Shown: piece after piece, positions 17,133 to 26,943 of the stretch
How positions within the stretch are numbered: position 1 is the first letter of the stretch
Layout of the letters: each line of letters begins with the position of its first letter
Source: Petrimonas mucosa
GTDB lineage: Bacteria > Bacteroidota > Bacteroidia > Bacteroidales > Dysgonomonadaceae
NCBI RefSeq assembly: GCF_900095795.1
Contig: NZ_LT608328.1
Span: 3,651,001-3,715,000 of the forward strand
Direction: 5' to 3'
DNA: 64,000 nucleotides
Notes under the pieces: generated by a model
Told to the model about the DNA's origin: nothing
The model's input: the letters and a program-made list of their open reading frames with translations, nothing else
The model's database searches: none
Made by a program: the position numbers and the translations under genes

Positions 17133-17765
17133 ATGCTGCTACGCAAGGAACATATCGACGATGGCGGTCTGATCGGGATCGGAACGATAAGCGGCGATTA
17201 CCGGGAGCTGCTCCGGTTGCTTCCCGCGGGACAGCTGCAGGCGGCGAAGGAGGTCATCTCCAAGATGCGCTCCGAGAGAAGGGTCATGGAGTGGCTGACC
17301 ACCAGGGTTTTGCTATTCGAACTGCTGGGAGAGGAGAAGATCATCGATAACCAACCCGATGGAAGGCCGTTTCTGGTAGATGGATCCTACAAAATAAGCA
17401 TATCCCACACAAGGGAGTATGCGGCGCTGCTGCTACATAGGGAGTGTCCCGTGGGAATTGATGTAGAGACCATCTCGGAACGGGTAAAGAGATTGTCGGA
17501 AAAATTTATCTCGGAGCACGAATATATCGACCCCTCTCAACAAGTCATCCATCAACTGCTGCACTGGTCGGCCAAAGAGACAATGTTCAAGGTAATGGAG
17601 GAGAGGGAGATCGACTTCAAGATCCACCTACGTGTACACCCTTTTCAGCCTGGAATGAAGGGCCATTTCCAAGCCAGCGAATCAAAGACGCTGCAAAGAA
17701 AAACCTACCAGATACATTATGAGATACTGCCCGGCGCTGTACTAACCTGGGTTGTGGACAGATAA
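17133..17765 (+). CDS. 4'-phosphopantetheinyl transferase superfamily protein
   Basis: Transfers the phosphopantetheine arm of CoA onto acyl- or peptidyl-carrier proteins. The 210-residue protein has the Sfp-type signatures KISISHTREYAALLL, PVGIDVETISERVKRL (Mg-binding aspartate and glutamate) and HWSAKETMFKVMEE. It follows gldE by 4 bases, so it is probably cotranscribed. Its last 24 bases overlap the 3' end of recQ on the other strand. A Sfp-type role is inferred; the target carrier protein is unknown. Confidence 0.88.
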   Translation: MLLRKEHIDDGGLIGIGTISGDYRELLRLLPAGQLQAAKEVISKMRSERRVMEWLTTRVLLFELLGEEKIIDNQPDGRPFLVDGSYKISISHTREYAALLLHRECPVGIDVETISERVKRLSEKFISEHEYIDPSQQVIHQLLHWSAKETMFKVMEEREIDFKIHLRVHPFQPGMKGHFQASESKTLQRKTYQIHYEILPGAVLTWVVDR

Positions 17766-19664
17766 GGCGATCTCGTCGTCATTCAAGGAGAATCTGCCCC
17801 TGTCGACCAGAAAACGGATTACCCTGATCACTTTTTCGGCAGGGAAGCCGGGAAGCGATCTCAGCAGGTCGTCCAACCGCTGCGGCGAGCTGCTCTCCAG
17901 CGATCGGGTCAGCAACGATTCGATTTCGCGGAATTCATAGTTAGAGAGGCCCGACTCACTCTTCCTGAGGCAAACATCGCAGTAACCGCAATCTTTAGGG
18001 TCTGGCTCATCGAAATAGATCAGCAGCATCCTGCCACGACAGATTTCCAGATTCTCGGCATAATCGGCCATTGCCACAATCCTCTTCTCGAATCGTCGCC
18101 TACGCTCCTCGTAGACGGAACGGGGAATCGACACAAATGGAGTATCTTCACGGGAAGAGGTATAGACGATAAAGGGGGTTCTCTTTTGCGGCACATACTG
18201 TATGTAGCGCAACCGGGCCAGGTGAAGCAGCATCTGATAGATCTCGTCGCGCGACTTGCCAAGACGGATCGCCAACATTGCCTCGTCGATATAGGCATCT
18301 TCCGAAAAGATGCCGGTATAACTCCTGAGGATGACATGAATCAGCTCATCGTACTCTTTCGACAGATCGAGGGAATATAGCTCGTCGCGATATAGCAGGA
18401 ATCTCAGCCTCGAGCGGGCATCCACCTCCTCGGTATACTCGATGTAGCCGGCCAGCTCAAGGATTTTCAACGCATGATACGCCTGGAGGTGGGGAAACCT
18501 GAAGGCATGACAGAACTCATGCAGGTTGAAGTCGTACACGGCGTTGAGTCCCGACCCGACAGCAATCTGGAAATAGTTGCCCAGCGCCTCGTAAACCCGC
18601 ACGATAAATTCCTTCTGGGGAAACGAATCGGTGATCCGCTTTTTCAATTTTGCACTATCGGCCTTCGTATACAACACAACGGCATAAGCACGCTCACCGT
18701 CGCGACCGGCACGTCCGGCCTCCTGGTAATACTCCTCCAGCGAGTTGGGCAGATCCATATGGATTACCAGTCTCACGTCGGGTTTATCGATACCCATGCC
18801 AAAAGCGTTTGTTGATACAATGACGCGGCACTCTCCCGTTTTCCAGGCATTCTGTTTGTAAACCTTCTCTTCGTGGGATAGGCCGGCATGGAAGAAATCG
18901 GCCGAAATCTTCGCTTTCTGCAACGCAACGGCGATCTCCCTCGTCTCCTTTCGGCTGCGGACATAAACTATGCCCGACCCGTTCACCGATCTCAGGATAT
19001 GGACCAGCTCCGCGATCTTGTTTTCGGTGGTGCGAACCACATAGGAGAGATTCTCGCGCTTGAAGCTTGTCCTCAGGACATTCTTAGCCTTGAAATGGAG
19101 TTTTTCCTGAATATCGTCCGCCACTTCACGGGTAGCCGTTGCCGTAAGCGCCAATACGGGAACATGCGGAAGGGTGTCGCGGATGGCAGCGATCTTCAGA
19201 TAGGAGGGGCGGAAATCATATCCCCATTGGGAGATGCAATGAGACTCATCCACCACCAGCAGGCAGATGTTCATGGCCTGAAGTTTTACCAGGAAGATCT
19301 CTGAAGAGAGTCTCTCAGGTGAGACATAGAGAAATTTATAATCGCCGAAAATGCAGTTTTCGAGTGCGGTAAGGATCTCATCCCGCGACATTCCTGAATA
19401 GACCGCCGTTGCTTTTATCCCCTTCTCCCGAAGGTTGTCTACCTGGTCCTTCATCAATGCTATCAGCGGTGTGACAACCAGACAGAGTCCATCCATGCCC
19501 AGTGCGGGAACCTGGAAGGTGAGCGACTTGCCGCCGCCCGTTGGCATCAGGCCCAGCGTATCCCGCCGTTCCCAGACCGACTGGATAATCTCTTCCTGGA
19601 GGGGCCGGAACGAATCGTAGCCCCAGTACTCCTTAAGAATACCGTGAAACAGTGCCGACTCCAT
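17742..19664 (-). CDS. recQ: RecQ-family ATP-dependent DNA helicase
   Basis: 3'-5' DNA helicase in recombinational repair, 640 residues. It has Walker A LMPTGGGKSLTFQVPAL, the DEAH-like VVDESHCISQWGYDFR (including the RecQ aromatic-rich loop), helicase motif VI HMDLPNSLEEYYQEAGRAGRDG, and the zinc-binding RQC region with cysteines in CRGRML and CGYCDVC. No clear HRDC domain is seen. It lies 30 bases after recJ on the same strand, so the pair probably forms one repair operon. Confidence 0.94.
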   Translation of the reverse strand: MESALFHGILKEYWGYDSFRPLQEEIIQSVWERRDTLGLMPTGGGKSLTFQVPALGMDGLCLVVTPLIALMKDQVDNLREKGIKATAVYSGMSRDEILTALENCIFGDYKFLYVSPERLSSEIFLVKLQAMNICLLVVDESHCISQWGYDFRPSYLKIAAIRDTLPHVPVLALTATATREVADDIQEKLHFKAKNVLRTSFKRENLSYVVRTTENKIAELVHILRSVNGSGIVYVRSRKETREIAVALQKAKISADFFHAGLSHEEKVYKQNAWKTGECRVIVSTNAFGMGIDKPDVRLVIHMDLPNSLEEYYQEAGRAGRDGERAYAVVLYTKADSAKLKKRITDSFPQKEFIVRVYEALGNYFQIAVGSGLNAVYDFNLHEFCHAFRFPHLQAYHALKILELAGYIEYTEEVDARSRLRFLLYRDELYSLDLSKEYDELIHVILRSYTGIFSEDAYIDEAMLAIRLGKSRDEIYQMLLHLARLRYIQYVPQKRTPFIVYTSSREDTPFVSIPRSVYEERRRRFEKRIVAMADYAENLEICRGRMLLIYFDEPDPKDCGYCDVCLRKSESGLSNYEFREIESLLTRSLESSSPQRLDDLLRSLPGFPAEKVIRVIRFLVDRGRFSLNDDEIALSVHNPG

Positions 19665-19694
19665 TATTTTTCGTTTTAGGGACCGTAAGAAGAG

Positions 19695-21410
19695 CTAACC
19701 CATGATATCCTTGATCAACAACTGCGTATAGCTGCTTCCACCGTGACGGTTCTCCTCAATGGTGTAACAAATATCTACTGGCTGCTTCTCCTTGATCTTC
19801 TTGAAATGGGTATCGGAGCTGAAGGCAATGGCCTGTACAGGTTCGGAAACCGTTCTGTCCACCAGTTCCAGCTTGATATGGTGGAATCCGCGTCCCACCA
19901 GCTTGCTCCCTCCGGCATCCTGTACACCACGGGTCACAAAAACCGGATTCTCGTTTTCCGGGCCGAAAGGGTTGAAAAGTGACAAACCCTGCACGAACTT
20001 CGGAGTTATGGCGTTCAGGGAGATCTCGGCATCGACCGTTATTTGCGGTTGCATCATCTTGCTCTCGATCCCTTCGAAAGAGATCTCATCGAACCTCCGC
20101 ATGAACTCATGAAGATTTTCCTCCTTCAGCGTAAGACCGGCAGCATAGGTGTGGCCGCCGAAATTCTCGAGAATATCCTTGCAGGCCTCAATGGCCTTGT
20201 AAACGTCGAAATTGTTGACCGACCTCGCCGACCCGGAGATCAGTCCCCCCGACTTGGTCAGCACGATTGCCGGACGATAGTACTTCTCAGTCAGCCTTGA
20301 GGCGACAATACCGATAATGCCCTTGTGCCATGTCTCGTTGTAGAGGACGATACTCTTATGTTCGGCAATATTGAACCGGTTATCCACAAAATCTACCGCC
20401 TCGTCGGTAATCCGCTTGTCCAGTTCGCGACGGTCCTCATTGTATTTGTCGATATTGATCGCCTTCTCCCTGGCTTGCGTCATATCGCTGGCCAACATCA
20501 GGTCTACCGCCTCCTTGCCATTCATCATCCTCCCCGAAGCGTTGATCCTCGGTCCGATCTTAAAGGCGATATCATTTACCGTAATGGTCTTCTTGCTCAA
20601 TCCGCAGATTTCGATGATTCCGCGCAGTCCAAAGCTTGGATTGGAGTTGAGCCGTTTCAGACCGAAGTGCATCATCACCCGATTCTCACCCGTGATAGGG
20701 ACAATATCGGCCGCAATGCTCACCGCCACGAGATCCAGCAACGGCTCGATATCCGAAAACGAGAGACCGTTGCGTATGGAAAAGGCGTGAACCAGCTTGA
20801 AGCCGACTCCGCAACCTGAAAGTTCATTGTAGGGATAGATCGAATCTGCCCGCTTGGCATCAACTACTGCCACAGCATCGGGCAACTCCTCGTCGGGCAT
20901 ATGGTGGTCACATATGATAAAATCGATTCCGTGCTCCTTGGCATATGCCACCTTCTTTATTGCCTTTATGCCACAATCGAGAGAGATAATAAGCTTGACA
21001 CCTGTTTCAACGGCATAGTCGATTCCCTGAATCGAGATGCCATACCCTTCATCATACCGGTCCGGGATATAATAATCAATATTATTGGTTATTTTCCGCA
21101 AAAACTTGTAAACCAACGAAACGGCAGTCGTACCATCTACATCGTAATCACCGTAGATAAGAATTCGCTCCTTGTTTCCGATTGCCTGCTCGATTCGCAT
21201 AATCGCCTTCTCCATATCCGGCAGCAAAAAAGGATCATGCAAATCGCTGAGACTTGGATACAAAAATTTATGGGCCTCTTCCACGCTTGAAATGCCTCGT
21301 TTCAGCAACAATTCTATCAGTACGGGATCTAGTTGTATCTCTTTCGTCAGCTCATCTTTTTTAATTTTCTGGTCGGTTGTAAGGGTTAGATAATTCCATT
21401 TGTAGGTCAT
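19695..21410 (-). CDS. recJ: single-stranded-DNA-specific exonuclease RecJ
   Basis: 5'-3' exonuclease acting on single-stranded DNA in recombination, base-excision and mismatch repair. The 571-residue protein has the DHH phosphoesterase motifs IYGDYDVDGTTA, SLDCGIK and IICDHHMPDEE, the DHHA1 motif GIIGIVASRLTEKYYRPAIVL with SGSARSV and GGHTYAAGLTL, and a C-terminal OB-like domain. ATG 21410 is the only reasonable start. It is first of the recJ-recQ pair. Confidence 0.95.
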   Translation of the reverse strand: MTYKWNYLTLTTDQKIKKDELTKEIQLDPVLIELLLKRGISSVEEAHKFLYPSLSDLHDPFLLPDMEKAIMRIEQAIGNKERILIYGDYDVDGTTAVSLVYKFLRKITNNIDYYIPDRYDEGYGISIQGIDYAVETGVKLIISLDCGIKAIKKVAYAKEHGIDFIICDHHMPDEELPDAVAVVDAKRADSIYPYNELSGCGVGFKLVHAFSIRNGLSFSDIEPLLDLVAVSIAADIVPITGENRVMMHFGLKRLNSNPSFGLRGIIEICGLSKKTITVNDIAFKIGPRINASGRMMNGKEAVDLMLASDMTQAREKAINIDKYNEDRRELDKRITDEAVDFVDNRFNIAEHKSIVLYNETWHKGIIGIVASRLTEKYYRPAIVLTKSGGLISGSARSVNNFDVYKAIEACKDILENFGGHTYAAGLTLKEENLHEFMRRFDEISFEGIESKMMQPQITVDAEISLNAITPKFVQGLSLFNPFGPENENPVFVTRGVQDAGGSKLVGRGFHHIKLELVDRTVSEPVQAIAFSSDTHFKKIKEKQPVDICYTIEENRHGGSSYTQLLIKDIMG

Positions 21411-21611
21411 TTATATCGTTTTTTTCTTTCTCTCGGGAACCGGAACTCATCCGGTGAAAAAGCAACTCCTCCGTTTTTCTAAAACGCTGTTGCCCCGTGC
21501 AATTGCAACTTTTTTTACCGCTATTGCAACATATCAATCTGTAAAGTTAGAAAAAAACTTTGGAAAAATGGATATAAATTCTTTCGAATATAAAAAAACG
21601 TCGGTTTCTTC

Positions 21612-23147
21612 CTACCTTATACCGTGCATCAATTTCTGGAGCGTCCGGGACAGCGCAAACAGCACCAGGGCAGCCAAGGCGGACATGATCACAAAAATCA
21701 TGAAGAAATCGAACAGCGTGGCGATCTCCATCCCAAGAAACATCTTGCTCTTTCCCGCTTCGGGATAGAGTGAACTCAACGAGCCTGCCAGCTTGTTTGC
21801 CGTGGCCATCGAGAGATACCAGACACCCATCAGCAGTGAGGCAAAGCGTACCGGCGAGAGCTTGTTGACCATCGACAATCCGATGGGCGAGAGGGTCAGT
21901 TCACCCATGGTGTGGATAAAATAGAGCCCGACAAGCCAGAGCATGCTCACCTTCATACCCGGAGCCACATTTCTGACACCAAGCGCAATAAGCAGATATC
22001 CCAGCGAGAGCAGGAAGAGTCCGATAGCCTGCTTGGCGGGTGAGGAGGGTTCCCGGTTTTTCTCGCCCAACCGGATCCAGAGCGAGGAGAATAGCGGAGC
22101 CAGCAACACTACAAAGACAGCGTTGAACGATTGGAACCAGCTGGCCGGCATGGTCCATCCAAGCAGGTTGCGCCTGGTCTGCTCCTCGGCGAAGTAGGTG
22201 AGCGAGATTCCCGCCTGTTCAAATGCAGCCCAGAAGAAAATGACGAAAAATGCAATGATATAGATCACCAGGATCCGTTGACGCTCGATCCTGTTCAGCG
22301 AGGGATCGGAGATGACAAAGCCTGGAACGACAATACAGGCCGAATAGATCAGCGCGCCGATAAAATCGCCCTCGCCTCCTCTCAAAAAAAGCAGGAAGAG
22401 CACGATACCGCCTGTTATCCAAAGGGCCAGCTGCCAAAGATTCAGTTTTTGCTGCGGCCTGCCCGTTCTCTCACGCCGTTCGCCACCTCCCCTGTTGGCA
22501 GGCACAACCCCGATGGGCTCCCCGTCGGGTCCCACCAGATAGCGGTTCTTCCTGGCAATATAGAAGAGCAGGCTGACCACCATAATCACTGCCGCGGCAA
22601 GAAAGCCCCACTTGAAGTCGGCCGGATTCCCGGTATCGCCCAGGAAGCCGCACAGCAGCGGTGCCATGAAAGCGCCCAGGTTTACCCCCATATAGAAGAT
22701 GGTGTAGGCCGAATCAAGCCTTTTGTCACCCGGTTCATATAGCCGGCCGACAATCGACGAGATATTGGGCTTGAAGAAGCCGTTGCCAAGAATCAGTCCG
22801 CCAAGTCCCCCATACATCAGCCACTTGGCCACCTCCACATTTTCGTAGTTGAGCGCACTGAAAAACATCAGGAACTGTCCCAACACCATCATCAAGGCTC
22901 CCCAGAGGATGGAACGGCGCATCCCCAGGTAGCGGTCGGCCACATACCCTCCAATCAGCGGAGTGAGATAGACCAGACCGGTATAGTTGCCGTAGATGGC
23001 CGAGGTAAACTCCTTGTCGAGCATCAGCGCATTGATGAGATAGAGGGTGAATATGGCACGCATCCCGTAATAGCTGAAGCGTTCAGACATGCCGGTGACG
23101 AAGATGAAGTAGAGCCCTTTCGGGTGGGCAGGGTGATTTGTTGACAT
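21612..23147 (-). CDS. proton-dependent oligopeptide (POT) family MFS transporter
   Basis: Inner-membrane importer of di- and tripeptides driven by protons, 511 residues with about 12-14 membrane helices. POT features are FVTGMSERFSYYGMRAIFTLYL (the ExxER-type helix 1), GGYVADRYLGMRRSI and GNGFFKPNISSIVGRLY. Start chosen at ATG 23147 (MSTNHPAHPKG); the frame remains open upstream, but that part crosses the promoter region shared with mnmA. Divergent from mnmA. Confidence 0.9.
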   Translation of the reverse strand: MSTNHPAHPKGLYFIFVTGMSERFSYYGMRAIFTLYLINALMLDKEFTSAIYGNYTGLVYLTPLIGGYVADRYLGMRRSILWGALMMVLGQFLMFFSALNYENVEVAKWLMYGGLGGLILGNGFFKPNISSIVGRLYEPGDKRLDSAYTIFYMGVNLGAFMAPLLCGFLGDTGNPADFKWGFLAAAVIMVVSLLFYIARKNRYLVGPDGEPIGVVPANRGGGERRERTGRPQQKLNLWQLALWITGGIVLFLLFLRGGEGDFIGALIYSACIVVPGFVISDPSLNRIERQRILVIYIIAFFVIFFWAAFEQAGISLTYFAEEQTRRNLLGWTMPASWFQSFNAVFVVLLAPLFSSLWIRLGEKNREPSSPAKQAIGLFLLSLGYLLIALGVRNVAPGMKVSMLWLVGLYFIHTMGELTLSPIGLSMVNKLSPVRFASLLMGVWYLSMATANKLAGSLSSLYPEAGKSKMFLGMEIATLFDFFMIFVIMSALAALVLFALSRTLQKLMHGIR

Positions 23148-23169
23148 AATGTTTGTTGATTTGAAGCGG

Positions 23170-23177
23170 CAAAAATA
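23170..23177 (-). promoter_or_regulatory. -7 element (TATTTTTG, minus strand) of the POT transporter gene
   Basis: Exact TAnnTTTG match on the minus strand, 22 bases before the ATG at 23147. Confidence 0.5.
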
Positions 23178-23221
23178 CAATTTTTTGGCAGAAAGATTGA
23201 ACCTAACTCTCAACAATTTCG

Positions 23222-23229
23222 TAACTTTG
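23222..23229 (+). promoter_or_regulatory. -7 element (TAACTTTG) of mnmA
   Basis: Exact TAnnTTTG match, 20 bases before the mnmA ATG. An ATTG 22 bases upstream may act as the -33 element. Confidence 0.55.
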
Positions 23230-23249
23230 CATCGAAAAGTAAAAACTGG

Positions 23250-24314
23250 ATGGAAATTGCAGCATTGGTGTCGGGCGGAGTGGACAGCTCCGTGGTGGTT
23301 CATCGACTGAAGGAGATGGGTTACGACCCCACCATTTTCTATATCAAGATCGGCATGGAGGACGAGGAGGGATATATCGATTGCCCCTCGGAAGAAGATA
23401 TCGAGATCGTAACCTTTATTGCCAAAAAGTACGGTTGCCGCTTTGAAATTGTTTCACTACACGAAGAGTACTGGAACAGTGTCGTGCACTACACCATCGA
23501 ATCGGTCAAGCGCGGTTTGACCCCCAACCCCGACATGATGTGCAACAAGCTTATCAAGTTTGGCACCTTCGAGCAGAAATGGGGTCACCAGTTCGACAGG
23601 ATTGCTACCGGCCATTACGCCACAACCACCCAGTCTGAAGGGTTGACATGGCTCTCCACCGCAAAGGATCATGTAAAGGATCAGACCTATTTCCTTGGGC
23701 AGGTAAGTTATGTACAGGTCTCAAAACTGATGTTCCCGATTGGGGACCTGTTGAAATCGGAGGTCCGGGAGATCGCTGCGGAGAACAGGCTCCCGTCGGC
23801 CCAGCGGAAAGACAGTCAGGGAATCTGCTTCCTGGGGAAAGTCAACTACAACCGTTTCATCGAACGCTACCTCGGCAAGAAAGAGGGACTGATTGTTGAA
23901 CTGGAGACCGGGAATATCATCGGCCGGCACCAGGGATACTGGTTTCACACCATCGGCCAGCGGAAAGGTCTTGGCTTGAGCGGTGGTCCGTGGTTTGTGA
24001 TCAAAAAGGATGTCAATCGAAATATTGTCTATGTATCAAAGGGATATGACACCAAATACCAGTATGGCAACGTGATCAACCTTCAGGGATTTTCATTTAT
24101 CACCAAAGATCCCTGGGGTGATTTCGAAGGGGAAAAAGAGATCACATTCAAGATACGTCACACACCCGAATTTACCAGGGGACATATTTCAAAAAAGGGC
24201 GATCTCTATACCATCTCCTCCGAGTTGCCCGTTCAAGGCATCGCTGCCGGTCAGTTCGGCGTGGTGTACGATCTGGAGAGCAGGATTTGTCTGGGAAGCG
24301 GAATGATCATATGA
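23250..24314 (+). CDS. mnmA: tRNA-specific 2-thiouridylase MnmA
   Basis: Makes 2-thiouridine at position 34 of Lys, Glu and Gln tRNAs. The 354-residue protein has the PP-loop [16 protein letters not shown], the nucleophilic Cys region [14 protein letters not shown], the tRNA-binding DQTYFLGQV and the second catalytic cysteine in [16 protein letters not shown]. The body between the PP-loop and the first cysteine is shorter and more divergent than in E. coli, a form common in Bacteroidota. Its stop overlaps the next start in an ATGA, so the two are translationally coupled. Confidence 0.92.
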   Translation: MEIAALVSGGVDSSVVVHRLKEMGYDPTIFYIKIGMEDEEGYIDCPSEEDIEIVTFIAKKYGCRFEIVSLHEEYWNSVVHYTIESVKRGLTPNPDMMCNKLIKFGTFEQKWGHQFDRIATGHYATTTQSEGLTWLSTAKDHVKDQTYFLGQVSYVQVSKLMFPIGDLLKSEVREIAAENRLPSAQRKDSQGICFLGKVNYNRFIERYLGKKEGLIVELETGNIIGRHQGYWFHTIGQRKGLGLSGGPWFVIKKDVNRNIVYVSKGYDTKYQYGNVINLQGFSFITKDPWGDFEGEKEITFKIRHTPEFTRGHISKKGDLYTISSELPVQGIAAGQFGVVYDLESRICLGSGMII

Positions 24315-24949
24315 TTGAGTTTGTTGGACATGTCCGTTTTGTGGATATCATCGAGTTCCTTGGAACATTTGCATTCGCCATCAGCGGGGTCCGGATGGCT
24401 TCGACCAAAAATTTCGACCTGTTCGGCGCATTTACGATCGGATTTGTGACGGCGATTGGTGGCGGAACGCTCCGCGATCTATTTATCGGCGTGACTCCTT
24501 TCTGGATGCTGAACCATGTCTATTTATGGGCGACACTGCTGGCCCTCCTGTTTGTGATTCTGTTCAAAAGCAAGGTGGTAAAGCTCCAGTATACCTTTTT
24601 CCTTTTCGACAGCATCGGATTGGGACTTTTTGTGGTGGTTGGAACGGAAAAAACGCTGGCAATGGAATTTGCGCCCTGGGTTGCAGTGATCATGGGCACA
24701 ATTACCGGTTCTTTCGGGGGGATGCTCCGCGATATACTGATTACCCAGATTCCACTCATCTTCAGAAAAGAGATCTATGCACTTGCATGTGTTGTAGGGG
24801 CTATCTTTTTCACCATTGGATATGCCAGCGGGATGAATATTGTTATCAATGAGGTGGCTACGGCATCCATTGTCATACTCACCCGGATACTGGCGGTGAA
24901 GTTCAAGTGGCACCTGCCGACCTTGAAAGGAGAAAAGAGTTACGATTAG
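24311..24949 (+). CDS. trimeric intracellular cation channel (TRIC/UPF0126) family protein
   Basis: Inner-membrane protein of 212 residues with about seven helices arranged as two related halves. Each half carries the family's glycine-rich pattern: [16 protein letters not shown] and [16 protein letters not shown]. Prokaryotic relatives form potassium-permeable trimers. Start ATG 24311 overlaps the mnmA stop by 4 bases (ATGA). Its physiological role in bacteria is not established. Confidence 0.85.
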   Translation: MIEFVGHVRFVDIIEFLGTFAFAISGVRMASTKNFDLFGAFTIGFVTAIGGGTLRDLFIGVTPFWMLNHVYLWATLLALLFVILFKSKVVKLQYTFFLFDSIGLGLFVVVGTEKTLAMEFAPWVAVIMGTITGSFGGMLRDILITQIPLIFRKEIYALACVVGAIFFTIGYASGMNIVINEVATASIVILTRILAVKFKWHLPTLKGEKSYD

Positions 24950-24960
24950 TTGATTTGGAG

Positions 24961-25461
24961 ATGAAAAGAGTTATCGGGTTATCTGTTCTGTTGCTTGTCC
25001 TCTATTCAGCTGTCGCTTTCGCACAATTTGAGGGGACCGTCGGAGTGGGGGTGCATGCCGGATACGGCAACAGTGCCGGAAATATCGGGGCAGGCCTCCA
25101 TCTGCATTATTACCATACCAACCAGTTGCGGTTTTCGCCGGCATATACCCGTTACCTGCCGGGGAAAGGGGTGAGCATGTGGGAGGTAGATGCTGACGCA
25201 CATTACCTGATTCCCGTTACATGGCTCTTCTCATTTTATCCGGTGGCTGGTCTGAACTATTCCAACCGGAAGTTCGACTCATCCAAAATGGATGGATCCG
25301 ACCCGGTCGACATTACAAGGCGACGCATTGGAGCTAACCTGGGGATGGGGCTTCAGTATGACTTCGGCTACAAGACAAGGGTCAGTTTCGAATATCGGCA
25401 CCGGTTTATCAGGGACTTTTCGCACTCCTGTTTCATGGCGGGAATCGGATTCTGGATATGA
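24961..25461 (+). CDS. small outer-membrane beta-barrel protein
   Basis: 166 residues with signal peptide MKRVIGLSVLLLVLYSAVAFAQ and a strand-rich body that ends in an aromatic-containing tail (IGFWI). It resembles 8-stranded barrels of the OmpA/OmpX-like class. It begins 11 bases after the channel gene; the frame is open upstream, but the signal peptide fixes the start at 24961. I do not recognise a specific family. Confidence 0.7.
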   Translation: MKRVIGLSVLLLVLYSAVAFAQFEGTVGVGVHAGYGNSAGNIGAGLHLHYYHTNQLRFSPAYTRYLPGKGVSMWEVDADAHYLIPVTWLFSFYPVAGLNYSNRKFDSSKMDGSDPVDITRRRIGANLGMGLQYDFGYKTRVSFEYRHRFIRDFSHSCFMAGIGFWI

Positions 25462-25492
25462 TTGAATAACTCAACATTGGCAACTCTACAGG

Positions 25493-26725
25493 ATGAAAGA
25501 CTTTATTACAAGTGAGATAAAAAACGAAAACGCGGTATTGGTCGGGTTGATCACCCCTGACCAGGGAGAGGAGAAGGTCAACGAGTATCTGGACGAGCTG
25601 GCTTTCCTGGCGGAAACGGCAGGGCTCTATCCCGGCAAACGATTCGTCCAGCGCCTCGAGATGCCCAACTCGGTCACTTTTGTCGGCACTGGCAAATTGA
25701 AAGAGATTGCCGAATATGTGCTGGATGAAGATAATCGGGTAGGTGTAGTTATTTTCGATGATGAGTTATCGGCAAAGCAGATACGGAATATTGAAAAAGA
25801 ACTGAAGCTCAGGATTCTCGACAGGACAAGCCTGATTCTCGATATCTTCGCGATGCGCGCACAGACATCGCATGCGAAAGCGCAGGTTGAGCTGGCCCAA
25901 TATCAATACCTGTTACCCCGGCTCACCAGGCTGTGGACCCACCTGGAGCGCCAGCGAGGCGGAGGTGGAGTCATCATGCGCGGACCGGGGGAGACACAGC
26001 TGGAAACCGACCGCCGGATTATTCTCGACCGCATTTCACGGCTGAAGAACGAACTCAAGGAGATTGACAAGCAGAAATCGGTTCAGCGTAAAAACAGGGG
26101 GAAGCTTGTGCGGGCAGCGCTTGTCGGCTACACCAATGTGGGCAAATCTACACTGATGAACCTGTTGAGCAAATCGGAAGTATTTGCAGAGAACAAACTG
26201 TTTGCCACCCTCGACACCACCGTCAGAAAGATTACTATTGAGAACCTGCCCCTGCTGTTGACCGATACGGTGGGATTTATCAGGAAACTGCCCACCAACC
26301 TGATCGAGTCGTTCAAATCGACCCTCGATGAGGTGCGTGAAGCCGACATCCTGATCCATGTGGTGGATATTTCACATCCGGCGTTCGAGGAGCAGATAGA
26401 GGTGGTTGAAAAGACACTTTACGAAATCGACAAAACCGAAAAACCTACCATATTGGTTTTCAATAAAATAGATGCATTTAGCCACATTGAAAAAGAGGAG
26501 GACGACTTGACCCCCAGGACACGGCAGAACAGATCTCTCGAGGAACTGAAACAGTCGTGGATGGGTAAACTTAAGGAGAATGCCATTTTCATTTCAGCAA
26601 AGAACAAAACCAATATTGATGAACTGAAAACGCTCATCTACACAAAAGCACGTGAAATACATATCCAGCGGTTTCCCTACAACGATTTTCTGTATCAGAC
26701 TTACGACGAAGAGACGGAAATGTAA
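25493..26725 (+). CDS. hflX: GTPase HflX
   Basis: Ribosome-associated GTPase that splits stalled or hibernating 70S ribosomes during stress. The 410-residue protein has the N-terminal HflX domain (ITPDQGEEKVNEYLDELAF), the RGPGETQLETDRR linker, and G-domain motifs GYTNVGKST (G1), DTVGFIRKLP (G3) and NKID (G4). It starts 31 bases after the barrel gene and is probably the last gene of the mnmA transcript. Confidence 0.95.
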   Translation: MKDFITSEIKNENAVLVGLITPDQGEEKVNEYLDELAFLAETAGLYPGKRFVQRLEMPNSVTFVGTGKLKEIAEYVLDEDNRVGVVIFDDELSAKQIRNIEKELKLRILDRTSLILDIFAMRAQTSHAKAQVELAQYQYLLPRLTRLWTHLERQRGGGGVIMRGPGETQLETDRRIILDRISRLKNELKEIDKQKSVQRKNRGKLVRAALVGYTNVGKSTLMNLLSKSEVFAENKLFATLDTTVRKITIENLPLLLTDTVGFIRKLPTNLIESFKSTLDEVREADILIHVVDISHPAFEEQIEVVEKTLYEIDKTEKPTILVFNKIDAFSHIEKEEDDLTPRTRQNRSLEELKQSWMGKLKENAIFISAKNKTNIDELKTLIYTKAREIHIQRFPYNDFLYQTYDEETEM

Positions 26726-26731
26726 CCCCTC

Positions 26732-26763
26732 GTCTGCCCGGGAGATTACCTCCCGGGGCAGAC
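26732..26763. terminator. strong GC-rich hairpin after hflX
   Basis: GTCTGCCCGGGAG (26732-26744) pairs with CTCCCGGGGCAGAC (26750-26763) with one bulge. No T run follows, so it may act with Rho or as a 3'-end stabiliser. The 180 bases between this hairpin and creD show nothing else recognisable. Confidence 0.55.
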
Positions 26764-26943
26764 TACTGGAGATGCTCACTGGCTTACTGTTCATTTCACA
26801 GGAATGGAGATTGACCCATAACTATCCGCTCTTCATTCTGGTTGGAAAAGTTGACTGCGGGATGTTTGAAAAGGAGCCCCCTCTATTGTAGCGGTAACGG
26901 TTGTCCGGAGAAGCCGGTACGTCCCGTAACCAGCCCAATGCCA

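Noticed and set aside
17742-21410. recQ-recJ as part of a defence system
   Set aside because: Both are canonical full-length repair enzymes in a housekeeping setting, with no nuclease, toxin or sensor partner nearby.
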